DNA of 64,000 bases from Fasciola hepatica. Its lineage: Eukaryota > Platyhelminthes > Trematoda > Plagiorchiida > Fasciolidae. The notes under the pieces were generated by a model. It was not told where the DNA came from, ran no database searches, and saw only the letters and a program-made list of their open reading frames with translations. Shown piece by piece: positions 28,795-40,083 of the stretch. Made by a program: the position numbers and the translations under genes. Location of the stretch: contig CANUEZ040000205.1 of NCBI GenBank assembly GCA_948099385.1, forward strand, positions 1,984,001 to 2,048,000, read 5' to 3'. How positions within the stretch are numbered: the first letter of the stretch is position 1; each line of letters begins with the position of its first letter.

Positions 28795-31008
28795 GATGAC
28801 TTCTCTGTAGGGGCCTAAGTACAACCAACGCATTCCCAAATGAAAAACCTACACAGCTTCCTTACTATGCATGCACGTTGATAGCAGTAGAAAATTAGAT
28901 TAAATTGTATTAAAACAGATTTATATAATATGTTTGATCATGCAGCTTGAACGCTCAACTGAGCATTGAAATCCATGGAAGCACTCACTGTACAGCAGTT
29001 TAATCGTTGATTGGTCTCGACTCATCAGCAGTGCACATCGACCGAGCAACCACGGGCACTCCAACAACCGCTGAACCATTGTGAATCGAACAACTTAACA
29101 ATACAAGGCTATCCGGGATGGCTATCAACGCTTTGTTCAACATCTACACTACATCATATAGCACCGTTCCCAAACTGGCTTCAAATTTGAATGGTAACAA
29201 CCAGCTTCGCGCACACCGATCCACTCCTATGATGGATGACTTCTCTGTAGGGGCCTAAGTACAACCAACGCATTCCCAAATGATAAACCTACACAGCTTC
29301 ATTACTAAGCGTGCACGTTATAAGTATTAGAATTAAGATCATATAAGAATAGAATAGATTTGTATAATATGATTGATCATGCAGCTTGAACGCTCAACTG
29401 AGCATTGAAATCCATGGAAGCACTCACTGTACAGCTGTTTCATCCTTGTTCGGACTCGACTCATCAGCAGAGCACATCGACCGAGCAACCACGGGGACTC
29501 CAACAACCGCTGAACCATTGTGAATCGAACAACTTAACAACACAAGGCTATCCGGGATCGCTATCAACGCTTTGTTCAACATCTACACTACATCATATAG
29601 CACCCTTCCCAAACTGGCTTCAAATTTGAATGGTAACAACCAGCTTCGCGCACACCGATCCACTCCTATGATGGATGACTTCTCTGTAGGGGCCTAAGTA
29701 CAACCAACGCGTTCTCAAATGATAAACATACACATCTTCATTAAAATGCATGCACGTTAATAGCAGTAGGAAATAAGATTAGATTAGATTAGAATAGATT
29801 TGTATAATATGATTGATCATGCAGCTCGAACGCTCAACTGAGCATTGAAATCCATGGAAGCACTCACTGTACAGCTGTTTCATCCTTGTTCGGACTCGAC
29901 TCATCACCAGTGCACATCGACCGAGCAACCACGGGGACTCCAACAACGGCTGAACCATTGTCAATCGAACAACTTAACAACACAAGGCTATCCGGGATCG
30001 CTATCAACGCTTTGTTCAACATCTACACTACATCATATAGCACCCTTCCCAAACTGGCTTCAAATTTGAATGGTAACAACCAGCTTCGCGCACACCGATC
30101 GACTCCTATGATGGATGACTTCTCTGTAGGGGCCTAAGTACAACCAACGCATTCCCAAATGATAAACCTACACAGCTTCCTTACTATGCGTGCAATTGAT
30201 TAGTAGTAGGAGATTAGATTAGATTAGATTAGATTAGATTAGATTAGATTTGTATAATATGATTGATCATGCAGCTTGAACGCTCAACTGAGCATTGAAA
30301 TCCATGGAAGCACTCAGTGTACAGCTGTTTCATCCTTTTTCGGACTTGACTCATCAGCAGTGCACATCGACCGAGCAACCACGGGCACTCCAACAACCGC
30401 TGAACCATTGTGAATCGAACAACTTAACAACACGAGGCTATCCGGGATGCCTATCAACGCTTTGTTCAACATCTACACTACATCATACAGCACCCTTCCC
30501 AAACTGGCTTCAAATTTGAATGGTAACAACCAGCTTCGCGCACACCGATCGACTCCTATGGTGGATGAATTCTCTGTAGGGGCCTAAGTACAACCAACGC
30601 ATTCCCAAATGAACAACTTACACAACTTCCTTAATTTGCACGCAATTGATTAGTAGTAGGAGATTAGATTAGATTAGATTAGATTAGATTAGATTTGTAT
30701 AATATGATTGAGCATGCAGCTTGAACGCTCAACTGAGCATTGAAATCCATGGAAGCACTCACTGTACAGCTGTTTCATCCTTGTTCGGACTCGACTCATC
30801 AGCAGTGCACATCGACCGAGCAACCACGGGCACTCCAAGAACGGCTGAACCATTGTGAATCGAACAACTTAACAACACAAGTCTATCCGGGATGCCTATC
30901 GACGCTTTGTTCAACATCTACACTACATCATATACCACCGTTCCCAAACTGGCTTCAAATTTGAATGGTAACAACCAGCTTCGCGCACACCGATCGACTC
31001 CTATGATG
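28795..31008 (+). repeat. Second unit of the 2214-bp duplication
   Basis: This unit continues into a partial third iteration: matching is lost near 31047, then the anchor at 31179 resembles 27191/29405 (CAGCAGAGCAC), with the same preceding linker apart from AATTTAG for AATTAAG, and the anchor at 31629 resembles 28081/30295. Near-perfect identity means a recent event, or an assembly duplication. Confidence 0.85.
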
Positions 31009-32093
31009 GATGACTTCTCTGTAGGGGCCTAAGTACAACCAACGCATTGACAAATGATAAACCTACACAGCTTCATTACTAAGCGTGCACGTTATAAGTA
31101 TTAGAATTTAGATCATATAAGAATAGAATAGATTTGTATAATATGATTGATCATGCAGCTTGAACGCTCAACTGAGCATTGAAATCCATGGAAGCACTCA
31201 CTGTACAGCTGTTTCATCCTTGTTCGGACTCGACTCATCAGCAGAGCACATCGACCGAGCAACCACGGGGACTCCAACAACCGCTGAACCATTGTGAATC
31301 GAACAACTTAACAACACAAGGCTATCCGGGATGGCTATCAACGCTTTGTTCAACATCTACACTACATGATATAGCACCGTTCCCAAACTGGCTTCAAATT
31401 TGAATGGTAACAACCAGCTTCGCGCACACCGATCGACTCCTATGATGGATGACTTCTCTGTAGGGGCCTGAGTACAACCAACGCATTCCCAAATGATAAA
31501 CCTACACAGCTTCCTTACTATGCGTGCAATTGATTAGTAGTAGGAGATTAGATTAGATTAGATTAGATTAGATTAGATTAGATTTGTATAATATGATTGA
31601 TCATGCAGCTTGAACGCTCAACTGAGCATTGAAATCCATGGAAGCACTCAGTGTACAGCTGTTTCATCCTATTTCGGACTCGACTCATCAGCAGTGCACA
31701 TCGACCGAGCAACCACGGGCAATCCAACAACCGCTGAACCATTGTGAATCGAACAACTTAACAACACGAGGCTATCCGGGATGCCTATCAACGCTTTGTT
31801 CAACATCTACACTACATCATACAGCACCCTTCCCAAACTGGCTTCAAATTTGAATGGTAACAAGCAGCTTCGCGCACACCGATCGACTCCTATGATGGAT
31901 GACTTCTCTGTAGGGGCCTAAGTACAACCAACGCATTACCAAATGATAAACCAACACAACTTCCTTAATTTGCATGCAATTGATTAGTAGTAGGAGATTA
32001 GATTAGATTAGATTAGATTAGAATAGATTTGTATAATATGATTGATCATGCAGCTTGAACGCTCAACTGAGCATTGAAATCCATGGAAGCACT

Positions 32094-32141
32094 CACTGTA
32101 CAGCTGTTTCATCCTATTTCGGACTCGACTCATCAGCAGTG
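32094..32141 (-). ncRNA. Candidate hammerhead ribozyme, loop II form GAAAUA
   Basis: The + strand reads CCTATTTCGG in place of CCTTGTTCGG, so the helix II loop becomes GAAAUA while GUCC and GGAU stay. Core CUGAUGA and GAAA, helix III and both helix I arms are intact. The copies anchored at 24551 and 31629 share this loop; the one at 31629 also has a helix I mismatch. Confidence 0.65.
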
Positions 32142-33280
32142 CACATCGACCGAGCAACCACGGGCACTCCAACAACCGCTGAACCATTGTGAATCGAACA
32201 ACTTAACAACACGAGGCTATCCGGGATGGCTATCAACGCTTTGTTCAACATCTACACTACATCATATAGCACCCTTCCCAAACTGGCTTCAAATTTGAAT
32301 GGTAACAACCAGCTTCGCGCACACCGATCGACTCCTATGATGAATGACTTCTCTGTAGGGGCCTAAGTACAACCAACGCATTCCCAAATGATAAACCTAC
32401 ACAGCTTCCTTACTATGCATGCAATTGATTAGTAGTAGGAGATTAGATTAGATTAGATTAGATTAGAATAGATTTGTATAATATGATTGATCATGCAGCT
32501 TGAACGCTCAACTGAGCATTGAAATCCATGGAAGCACTCAGTGTACAGCTGTTTCATCCTTGTTCGGACTCGACTCATCAGCAGTGCACATCGACCGAGC
32601 AACCACGGGCACTCAAACAACCGGTGAACCATTGTGAATCGAACAACTTCACAACACAAGGCTATCCGGGATCGCTATCAACGCTTTGTTCAACATCTAC
32701 ACTACATGATATAGCACCCTTCCCAAACTCGCTTCAAATTTGAATGGTAACAACCAGCTTCGCGCACACCGATCGACTCCAATGATGGATGAATTCTCTG
32801 TAGGGGCCTAAGTACAACCAACGCATTCCCAAATGAACAACCTACACAGCTTCCTTAATTTGCATGCGAATGATTAGTAGCAGGAGATTAGATTAGATTA
32901 GATTAGATTAGAATAGATTTGTATAATATGATTGATCATGCAGCTTGAACGCTCAACTGAGCATTGAAATCCATGGAAGCACTCACTGTACAGCTGTTTC
33001 ATCCTTGTTCGGACTCGACTCATCAGCAGTGCACATCGACCGAGCAACCACGGGCACTCCAACAACCGCTGAACCATTGTGAATCGAACAACTTAACAAC
33101 ACAAGGCTATCCGGGATGGCTATCAACGCTTTGTTCAACATCTACACTACATCATATAGCACCCTTCCCAAACTGGCTTCAAATTTGAATGGTAACAACC
33201 AGCTTCGCGCACACCGATCGACACCTATGATGGATGACTTCTCTGTAGGGGCCTTAGTACAACCAACGCATTCCCAAATG

Positions 33281-33285
33281 AAAAA
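33281..33285 (-). terminator. Minus-strand T5 run at the variable AAATGANAAACC site
   Basis: Near anchor +316 the monomers fall into classes: AAATGATAAACC, AAATGAACAACC, AAATGAAAACCC and AAATGAAAAACC. Only the last two give four or five consecutive T on the minus strand. If transcription is by RNA polymerase III this site would decide whether a transcript ends or runs into the neighbouring monomer. Confidence 0.25.
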
Positions 33286-36103
33286 CCTACACAGCTTCCT
33301 TACTATGCATGCAATTGATTAGTAGTAGGAGATTAGATTAGATTAGATTAGATTAGATCAGAATAGATTTGTATAATATGATTGATCATGCAGCTTGAAC
33401 GCTCAACTGAGCATTGAAATCCATGGAAGCACTCACTGTACAGCTGTTTCATCCTTGTTCGGACTCGACTCATCAGCAGTGCACATCGACCGAGCAACCA
33501 CGGGCACTCCAACAACCGCTGAACCATTGTGAATCGAACAACTTAACAACACAAGGCTATCCGGGATGGTTATCAACGCTTTGTTCAACATCTACACTAC
33601 ATGATATAGCATCGATCCCAAACTGGCTTCAAATTTCAATGGTAACAACCAGCTTCGCGCGCACCGATCGACTCCTATGATGGATGACTTCTCTGTAGGG
33701 GCCTAAGTACAACCAACACATTCCCAAAAGATAAACATTCGCAGCTTCAATAAAGTGCATGCACGTTAATAGCAGTAGGAAATTAGATTAGATTAGATTA
33801 GAACAGATTTGTATAATATGATTGATCATGCAGCTTGAACGCTCAACTGAGCATTGAAATCCATGGAAGCACTCACTGTACAGCTGTTTCATCCTTGTTC
33901 GGACTCGACTCATCACCAGTGCACATCGACCGAGCAACCACGGGGACTCCAACAACCGCTGAACCATTGTGAATCGAACAACTTCACAACACAAGGCTAT
34001 CCGGGATGGCTATCAACGCTTTGTTCAACATCTACACTACATCATATAGCACCCTTCCCAAACTGGCTTCAAATTTGAATGGTAACAACCAGCTTCGCGC
34101 ACAACGATCGACTCCTATGATGGACGACTTCTCTGTAGGGGCCTAAGTACAACCAACGCATTCCCAAATGATAAACCTACACAGCTTCCTTACTATGCAT
34201 GCAATTGATTAGTAGTAGGAGATTAGATTAAATTAGATTAGATTAGAATAGATTTGTATAATATGATTGATCATGCAGCTTGAACGCTCAACTGAGCATT
34301 GAAATCCATGGAAGCACTCAGTGTACAGCTGTTTCATCCTTGTTCGGACTCGACTCATCAGCAGTGCACATCGACCGAGCAACCACGGGCACTCCAACAA
34401 CCGCTGAACCATTGTGAATCGAACAACTTAACAACACAAGGCTATCCGCGATGGTTATCAACGCTTTGTTCAACATCTACACTACATGATATAGCACCCT
34501 TCCAAAACTGGCTTCAAATTTGAATGGTAACAACCAGCTTCGCGCACACCGATCGACTCCTATGATGGAGGACTTCTCTGTAGGGGCCTAAGTACAACCA
34601 ACGCATTCCCAAATGATAAACCTACACAGCTTCCTTACTATGCATGCAATTGATTAGTAGTAGGAGATTAGATTAAATTAGATTAGATTAGAATAGATTT
34701 GTATAATATGATTGATCATGCAGCTTGAACGCTCAACTGAGCATTGAAATCCATGGAAGCACTCACTGTACAGCTGTTTCATCCTTGTTCGGACTCGACT
34801 CATCAGCAGTGCACATTGACCGAGCAACCACGGGGACTCCAACAACCGCTGAACCATTGTGAATCGAACAACTTAACAACACAAGGCTATCCGGGATCGC
34901 TATCAACGCTTTGTTCAACATCTACACTACATCATATAGCACCCTTCCCAAACTGGCTTCAAATTTCAATGGTAACAACCAGCTTCGCGCACACCGATCG
35001 ACTCCTATGATGGATGACTTCTCTGTAGGGGCCGAAGTACAACCAACGCATTCCCAAATGAACAACCTACACAGCTTCCTTACTATGCATGCAATTGATT
35101 AGTAGTAGGAGATTAGATTAGATTAGATTAGATTAGATTAGATTTGTATAATATGATTGATCATGCAGCTTGAACGCTCAACTGAGCATTGAAATCCATG
35201 GAAGCACTCACTGTACAGCTGTTTCATCCTTGTTCGGACTCGACTCATCAGCAGTGCACATCGACCGAGCAACCACGGGGACTCCAACAACCGCTGAACC
35301 ATTGTGAATCGAACAACTTAACAACACAAGGCTATCCGGGATGGCTATCAACGCTTTGTTCAACATCTACGCTACATGATATAGCACCCTTCCCAAACTG
35401 GCTTCAAATTTGAATGGTAACAACCAGCTTCGCGCACACCGATCGACTCCTATGATGGATGAATTCTCTGTAGGGGCCTGAGTACAACCAACGCATTCCC
35501 AAATGATAAACCTACACAGCTTCCTTACTATGCATGCAATTGATTAGTAGTACGAGACTAGATTAGATTAGATTAGATTAGATTAGAATAGATTTGTATA
35601 ATATGATTGATCATGCAGCTTGAACGCTCAACTGAGCATTGAAATCCATGGAAGCACTCACTGTACAGCTGTTTCATCCTTGTTCGGACTCGACTCATCA
35701 CCAGTGCACATTGACCGAACAACCACGGGGACTCCAACAACCGCTGAACCATTGTGAATCGAACAACTTAACAACACAAGGCTATCCGGGATCGCTATCA
35801 ACGCTTTGTTCAACATCTACACTACATCATATAGCACCCTTCCCAAACTGGCTTCAAATTTGAATGGTAACAACCAGCTTCGCGCACACCGATCGACTCC
35901 TATGATGGATGAATTCTCTGTAGGGGCCTGAGTACAACCAACGCATTCCCAAATGATAAACCTACACAGCTTCCTTACTATGCGTGCAATTGATTAGTAG
36001 TAGGAGATTAGATTAGATTAGATTAGATTAGAATAGATTTGTATAATATGATTGATCATGCAGCTTGAACGCTCAACTGAGCATTGAAATCCATGGAAGC
36101 ACT

Positions 36104-36151
36104 CACTGTACAGCTGTTTCATCCTTGTTCGGACTCGACTCATCAGCAGTG
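36104..36151 (-). ncRNA. Candidate hammerhead ribozyme, consensus copy
   Basis: All core nucleotides and all five helix I pairs are present. The B-box-like and A-box-like motifs at 36201-36209 and 36259-36269 lie on the same strand, upstream of the ribozyme in the minus direction, so an internally started transcript would pass through it about 50 nt after the B box. Confidence 0.72.
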
Positions 36152-36200
36152 CACATCGACCGAGCAACCACGGGCACTCCAACAACCGCTGAACCATTGT

Positions 36201-36209
36201 GAATCGAAC
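36201..36209 (-). promoter_or_regulatory. B-box-like motif of a type 2 RNA polymerase III promoter
   Basis: Minus strand GTTCGATTC matches the B-box core GWTCRANNC. It sits at anchor +117 to +125 in the consensus monomer. The common CpG-loss variant, GAATTGAAC on the + strand (for example 294-302), still fits because R may be A. It lies 49 bp downstream of the A-box-like motif and about 50 bp upstream of the ribozyme. A short degenerate motif can occur by chance; the case rests on the pair and its position. Confidence 0.4.
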
Positions 36210-36258
36210 AACTTAACAATACAAGGCTATCCGGGATGGCTATCAACGCTTTGTTCAA

Positions 36259-36269
36259 CATCTACACTA
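36259..36269 (-). promoter_or_regulatory. A-box-like motif of a type 2 RNA polymerase III promoter
   Basis: Minus strand TAGTGTAGATG fits TRGYNNARNNG at every fixed position. It is at anchor +175 to +185 and is conserved in most copies. The A-to-B gap of 49 bp is longer than in a typical tRNA gene but within what type 2 promoters tolerate. A start of transcription would be expected just upstream, near the TA slippage site. The equivalent in the first copy is 352-362. Confidence 0.38.
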
Positions 36270-36297
36270 CATCATATAGCACCCTTCCCAAACTGGC

Positions 36298-36309
36298 TTC
36301 AAATTTGAA
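36298..36309. other. 12-bp perfect palindrome TTCAAATTTGAA with a G/C switch
   Basis: In most copies in the right part of the array the sequence is TTCAAATTTGAA, a perfect dyad. Other copies have TTCAAATTTCAA, which breaks it. The same base decides whether the + strand frame stops (TGA) or continues (TCA). I see no sign of which role, if any, matters. Confidence 0.6.
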
Positions 36310-36718
36310 TGGTAACAACCAGCTTCGCGCACACCGATCGACTCCTATGATGGATGACTTCTCTGTAGGGGCCTAAGTACAACCAACGCATTCCCAAATG
36401 ATAAACCTACACAGCTTCCTTACTTTGCATGCAATTGATTAGTAGTAGGATATTAGATTAGATTAGATTAGATTAGATTTGTATAATATGATTGATCATG
36501 CAGCTTGAACGCTCAACTGAGCATTGAAATCCATGGAAGCACTCACTGTACAGCTGTTTCATCCTTGTTCGGACTCGACTCATCAGCAGTGCACATCGAC
36601 CGAGCAACCACGGGCACTCCAACAACCGCTGAACCATTGTGAATCGAACAACTTAACAATACAAGGCTATCCGGGATGGCTATCAACGCTTTGTTCAACA
36701 TCTACACTACATCATATA

Positions 36719-38123
36719 GCACCCTTCCCAAACTGGCTTCAAATTTGAATGGTAACAACCAGCTTCGCGCACACCGATCGACTCCTATGATGGATGAATT
36801 CTCTGTAGGGGCCTGAGTACAACCAACGCATTCCCAAATGATAAACCTACACAGCTTCCTTACTATGCATGCAATTGATTAGTAGTACGAGATTAGATTA
36901 GATTAGATTAGATTAGATTAGAATAGATTTGTATAATATGATTGATCATGCAGCTTGAACGCTCAACTGAGCATTGAAATCCATGGAAGCACTCACTGTA
37001 CAGCTGTTTCATCCTTGTTCGGACTCGACTCATCACCAGTGCACATTGACCGAACAACCACGGGGACTCCAACAACCGCTGAACCATTGTGAATCGAACA
37101 ACTTAACAACACAAGGCTATCCGGGATCGCTATCAACGCTTTGTTCAACATCTACACTACATCATATAGCACCCTTCCCAAACTGGCTTCAAATTTGAAT
37201 GGTAACAACCAGCTTCGCGCACACCGATCGACTCCTATGATGGATGAATTCTCTGTAGGGGCCTGAGTACAACCAACGCATTCCCAAATGATAAACCTAC
37301 ACAGCTTCCTTACTATGCGTGCAATTGATTAGTAGTAGGAGATTAGATTAGATTAGATTAGATTAGATTAGAATAGATTTGTATAATATGATTGATCATG
37401 CAGCTTGAACGCTCAACTGAGCATTGAAATCCATGGAAGCACTCACTGTACAGCTGTTTCATCCTTGTTCGGACTCGACTCATCAGCAGTGCACATCGAC
37501 CGAGCAACCACGGGCACTCCAACAACCGCTGAACCATTGTGAATCGAACAACTTAACAATACAAGGCTATCCGGGATGGCTATCAACGCTTTGTTCAACA
37601 TCTACACTACATCATATAGCACCCTTCCCAAACTGGCTTCAAATTTGAATGGTAACAACCAGCTTCGCGCACACCGATCGACTCCTATGATGGATGACTT
37701 CTCTGTAGGGGCCTAAGTACAACCAACGCATTCCCAAATGATAAACCTACACAGCTTCCTTACTTTGCATGCAATTGATTAGTAGTAGGATATTAGATTA
37801 GATTAGATTAGATTAGATTTGTATAATATGATTGATCATGCAGCTTGAACGCTCAACTGAGCATTGAAATCCATGGAAGCACTCACTGTACAGCTGTTTC
37901 ATCCTTGTTCGGACTCGACTCATCAGCAGTGCACATCGACCGAGCAACCACGGGCACTCCAACAACCGCTGAACCATTGTGAATCGAACAACTTAACAAT
38001 ACAAGGCTATCCGGGATGGCTATCAACGCTTTGTTCAACATCTACACTACATCATATAGCACCCTTCCCAAACTGGCTTCAAATTTGAATGGTAACAACC
38101 AGCTTCGCGCACACCGATCGACT
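36719..38123 (+). repeat. Second unit of the three-monomer duplication
   Basis: Anchors 36974, 37424, 37864. The match ends at the T of CTCTTATG (38124). The copies differ from the first unit by a pentamer and a few bases, such as GTACGAGATTAG for GTACGAGACTAG. Confidence 0.78.
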
Positions 38124-38303
38124 CTTATGATGGATGACTTCTCTGTAGGGGCCTAAGTACAACCAACGCATTACCAAATGAACAACCTACACAGCTTCCC
38201 TACAAAGCTTGCACGTTTTTAGCAGTAGGAAATTAGATCAGATTAGATTAGAATAGATTTGTATAACATGATTGATCATGCAGCTTGAACGCTGAACTGA
38301 GCA

Positions 38304-39193
38304 TTGAAATCCATGGAAGCACTCACTGTACAGCTGTTTCATCCTTGTTCGGACTCGACTCATCAGCAGTGCACATCGACCGAGCAACCACGGGGACTTT
38401 AACAACCGCTGAACCATTGTGAATCGAACAACTTAACAACACAAGGCTATCCGGGATCGCTATCAACGCTTTGTTCAACATCTATACTACATCATATAGC
38501 ACCCTTCCCAAACTGGCTTCAAATTTGATTGGTAACAACCAGCTTCGCGCACACCGATCGACTCCTATGATGGATGACTTCTCTGTAGGGGCCTACGTAC
38601 AACCAACGCATTCCCAAATGAACAACCTACCCAACTTCCTTAATTTGCATGCAATTGATTAGTAGTAGGAGATTAGGTAAGATTAGATTAGATTAGATTA
38701 GAATAGATTTGTATAATGTGATTGATCATGCAGCTTGAACGCTCAACTGAGCATTGAAATCCATGGAAGCACTCACTGTACAGCTGTTTCATCCTCTAAG
38801 GGACTCGACTCATCAGCAGTGCACATCGACCGAGCAACCACGGGCACTCCAACAACCGCTGAACCATTGTGAATCGAACAACTTAACAACACAATGCTAT
38901 CCGGGATCGCTATCAACGCTTTGTTCAACATCTACACTACATCATACAGCACCCTTCCCAAACTGGCTTCAAATTTCAATGGTAACAACCAGCTTCGCGC
39001 ACACCGATCGACTCCTATGATGGATGACTTCTCTGTAGGGGCCTAAGTACAACCAACGCATTCCCAAATGATAAACCTACACAGCTTCCTTACTTTGCAT
39101 GCAATTGATTAGTAGTAGGATATTAGATTAGATTAGATTAGATTAGATTTGTATAATATGATTGATCATGCAGCTTGAACGCTCAACTGAGCA
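38304..39193 (+). repeat. First unit of an 890-bp dimer duplication
   Basis: Anchors 38304 and 38754 match 39194 and 39644 at 890 bp. Marks are GGGGACTTTAAC, AATTTGATTGG, the CTAAGGG loop II variant and CACAATGCTATCC. Confidence 0.8.
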
Positions 39194-40083
39194 TTGAAAT
39201 CCATGGAGGCACTCATTATACAGCTGTTTCATCCTTGTTCGGACTCGACTCATCAGCAGTGCACATCGACCGAGCAACCACGGGGACTTTAACAACCGCT
39301 GAACCATTGTGAATCGAACAACTTAACAACACAAGGCTATCCGGGATCGCTATCAACGCTTTGTTCAACATCTATACTACATCATATAGCACCCTTCCCA
39401 AACTGGCTTCAAATTTGATTGGTAACAACCAGCTTCGCGCACACCGATCGACTCCTATGATGGATGACTTCTCTGTAGGGGCCTAAGTACAACCAACGCA
39501 TTCCCAAATGATAAACCTACACAGCTTGTTTAAGAAGCATGCAATTGATTAGTAGTAGGAGATTAGATAAGATTAGATTAGATTAGATTAGAATAGATTT
39601 GTATAATGTGATTGATCATGCAGCTTGAACGCTCAACTGAGCATTGAAATCCATGGAAGCACTCACTGTACAGCTGTTTCATCCTCTAAGGGACTCGACT
39701 CATCAGCAGTGCACATCGACCGAGCAACCACGGGCACTCCAACAACCGCTGAACCATTGTGAATCGAACAACTTAACAACACAATGCTATCCGGGATCGC
39801 TATCAACGCTTTGTTCAACATCTACACTACATCATACAGCACCCTTCCCAAAGTGGCTTCAAATTTCAATGGTAACAACCAGCTTCGCGCACACCGATCG
39901 ACTCCTATGATGGATGACTTCTCTGTAGGGGCCTAAGTACAACCAACGCATTCCCAAATGAAAACCCTACATAGCTTCCTTACTATGCATGCAATTGATT
40001 AGTAGTAGGAGATTAGATCAGATTAGATTAGAATAGATTTGTATAATATGATTGATCATGCAGCTTGAACGCTCAACTGAGCA
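39194..40083 (+). repeat. Second unit of the 890-bp dimer, with a foreign 5' part
   Basis: The first monomer begins with GGAGGCACTCATTATACAG, otherwise found only at anchor 1509, and continues as the 38304 type. This is a clear mosaic, consistent with gene conversion or recombination within the array. Confidence 0.78.

Larger units (their letters stand above)
31009..35378 (+). repeat. Monomers between the 2214-bp and 1340-bp blocks
   Basis: Anchors 31179, 31629, 32074, 32519, 32964, 33414, 33854, 34299, 34744, 35189. The one at 33854 (CATCACCAG with AACTTCACAAC) has its closest relative at 47844, about 14 kb away. No gene is seen. Confidence 0.75.
36084..36308 (+). other. Recurrent 74-codon open frame, judged non-coding
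   Basis: From TTG at the anchor, or ATG three codons later, most monomers stay open for 65, 74 or 88 codons. The 65-codon form arises from an extra TA that brings TAG into frame; without it the frame ends at TGA after CAAATT, or runs to 88 codons if that TGA is TCA. No ribosome-binding-like purine tract precedes it and no known domain or signal peptide is visible. Common two-state sites mostly change the residue (ACT/AGT, GCA/GGA, TCG/TGG/TGC, TTA/TCA, CAG/CAT), the opposite of purifying selection. At least 18 copies are interrupted (for example those at 1069, 1509, 3762, 5976, 15210, 26752, 38304, 46005, 59099). Confidence 0.8.
36084..36523 (+). repeat. Representative near-consensus monomer
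   Basis: This 440-bp copy shows all common elements. On the + strand in order: CCATGG at 36091; palindromes CTGTACAG and ACAGCTGT at 36106-36117; reverse complement of the candidate hammerhead at 36104-36151; reverse complement of a B box at 36201-36209; reverse complement of an A box at 36259-36269; the short (ATATAG) form of the TA site; the palindrome TTCAAATTTGAA at 36298-36309; CGATCG at 36335-36340; GATAAA (no minus-strand T-run) at 36400; TGCATGCA at 36426-36433; then the ATTAG tract and TTTGTATAAT leading into the next copy. It contains 15 CpG between TTTGTATAAT and the ATTAG tract. Confidence 0.95.
35379..36718 (+). repeat. First unit of a three-monomer duplication (about 1340 bp)
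   Basis: Anchors 35639, 36084 and 36524 match 36974, 37424 and 37864 at 1335 to 1340 bp; the 5-bp difference is one pentamer. Marks include CACATTGACCGAACAACC and GGCCTGAGTAC. Matching starts after 35378. Confidence 0.8.

Noticed and set aside
36533..36544. Palindromes CTGTACAG, ATGATTGATCAT, TGCATGCA and CGATCG as protein-binding operators
   Set aside because: Short palindromes are expected at this density. Only ACAGCTGT gains meaning, through the ribozyme helix III; the others have no supporting context.
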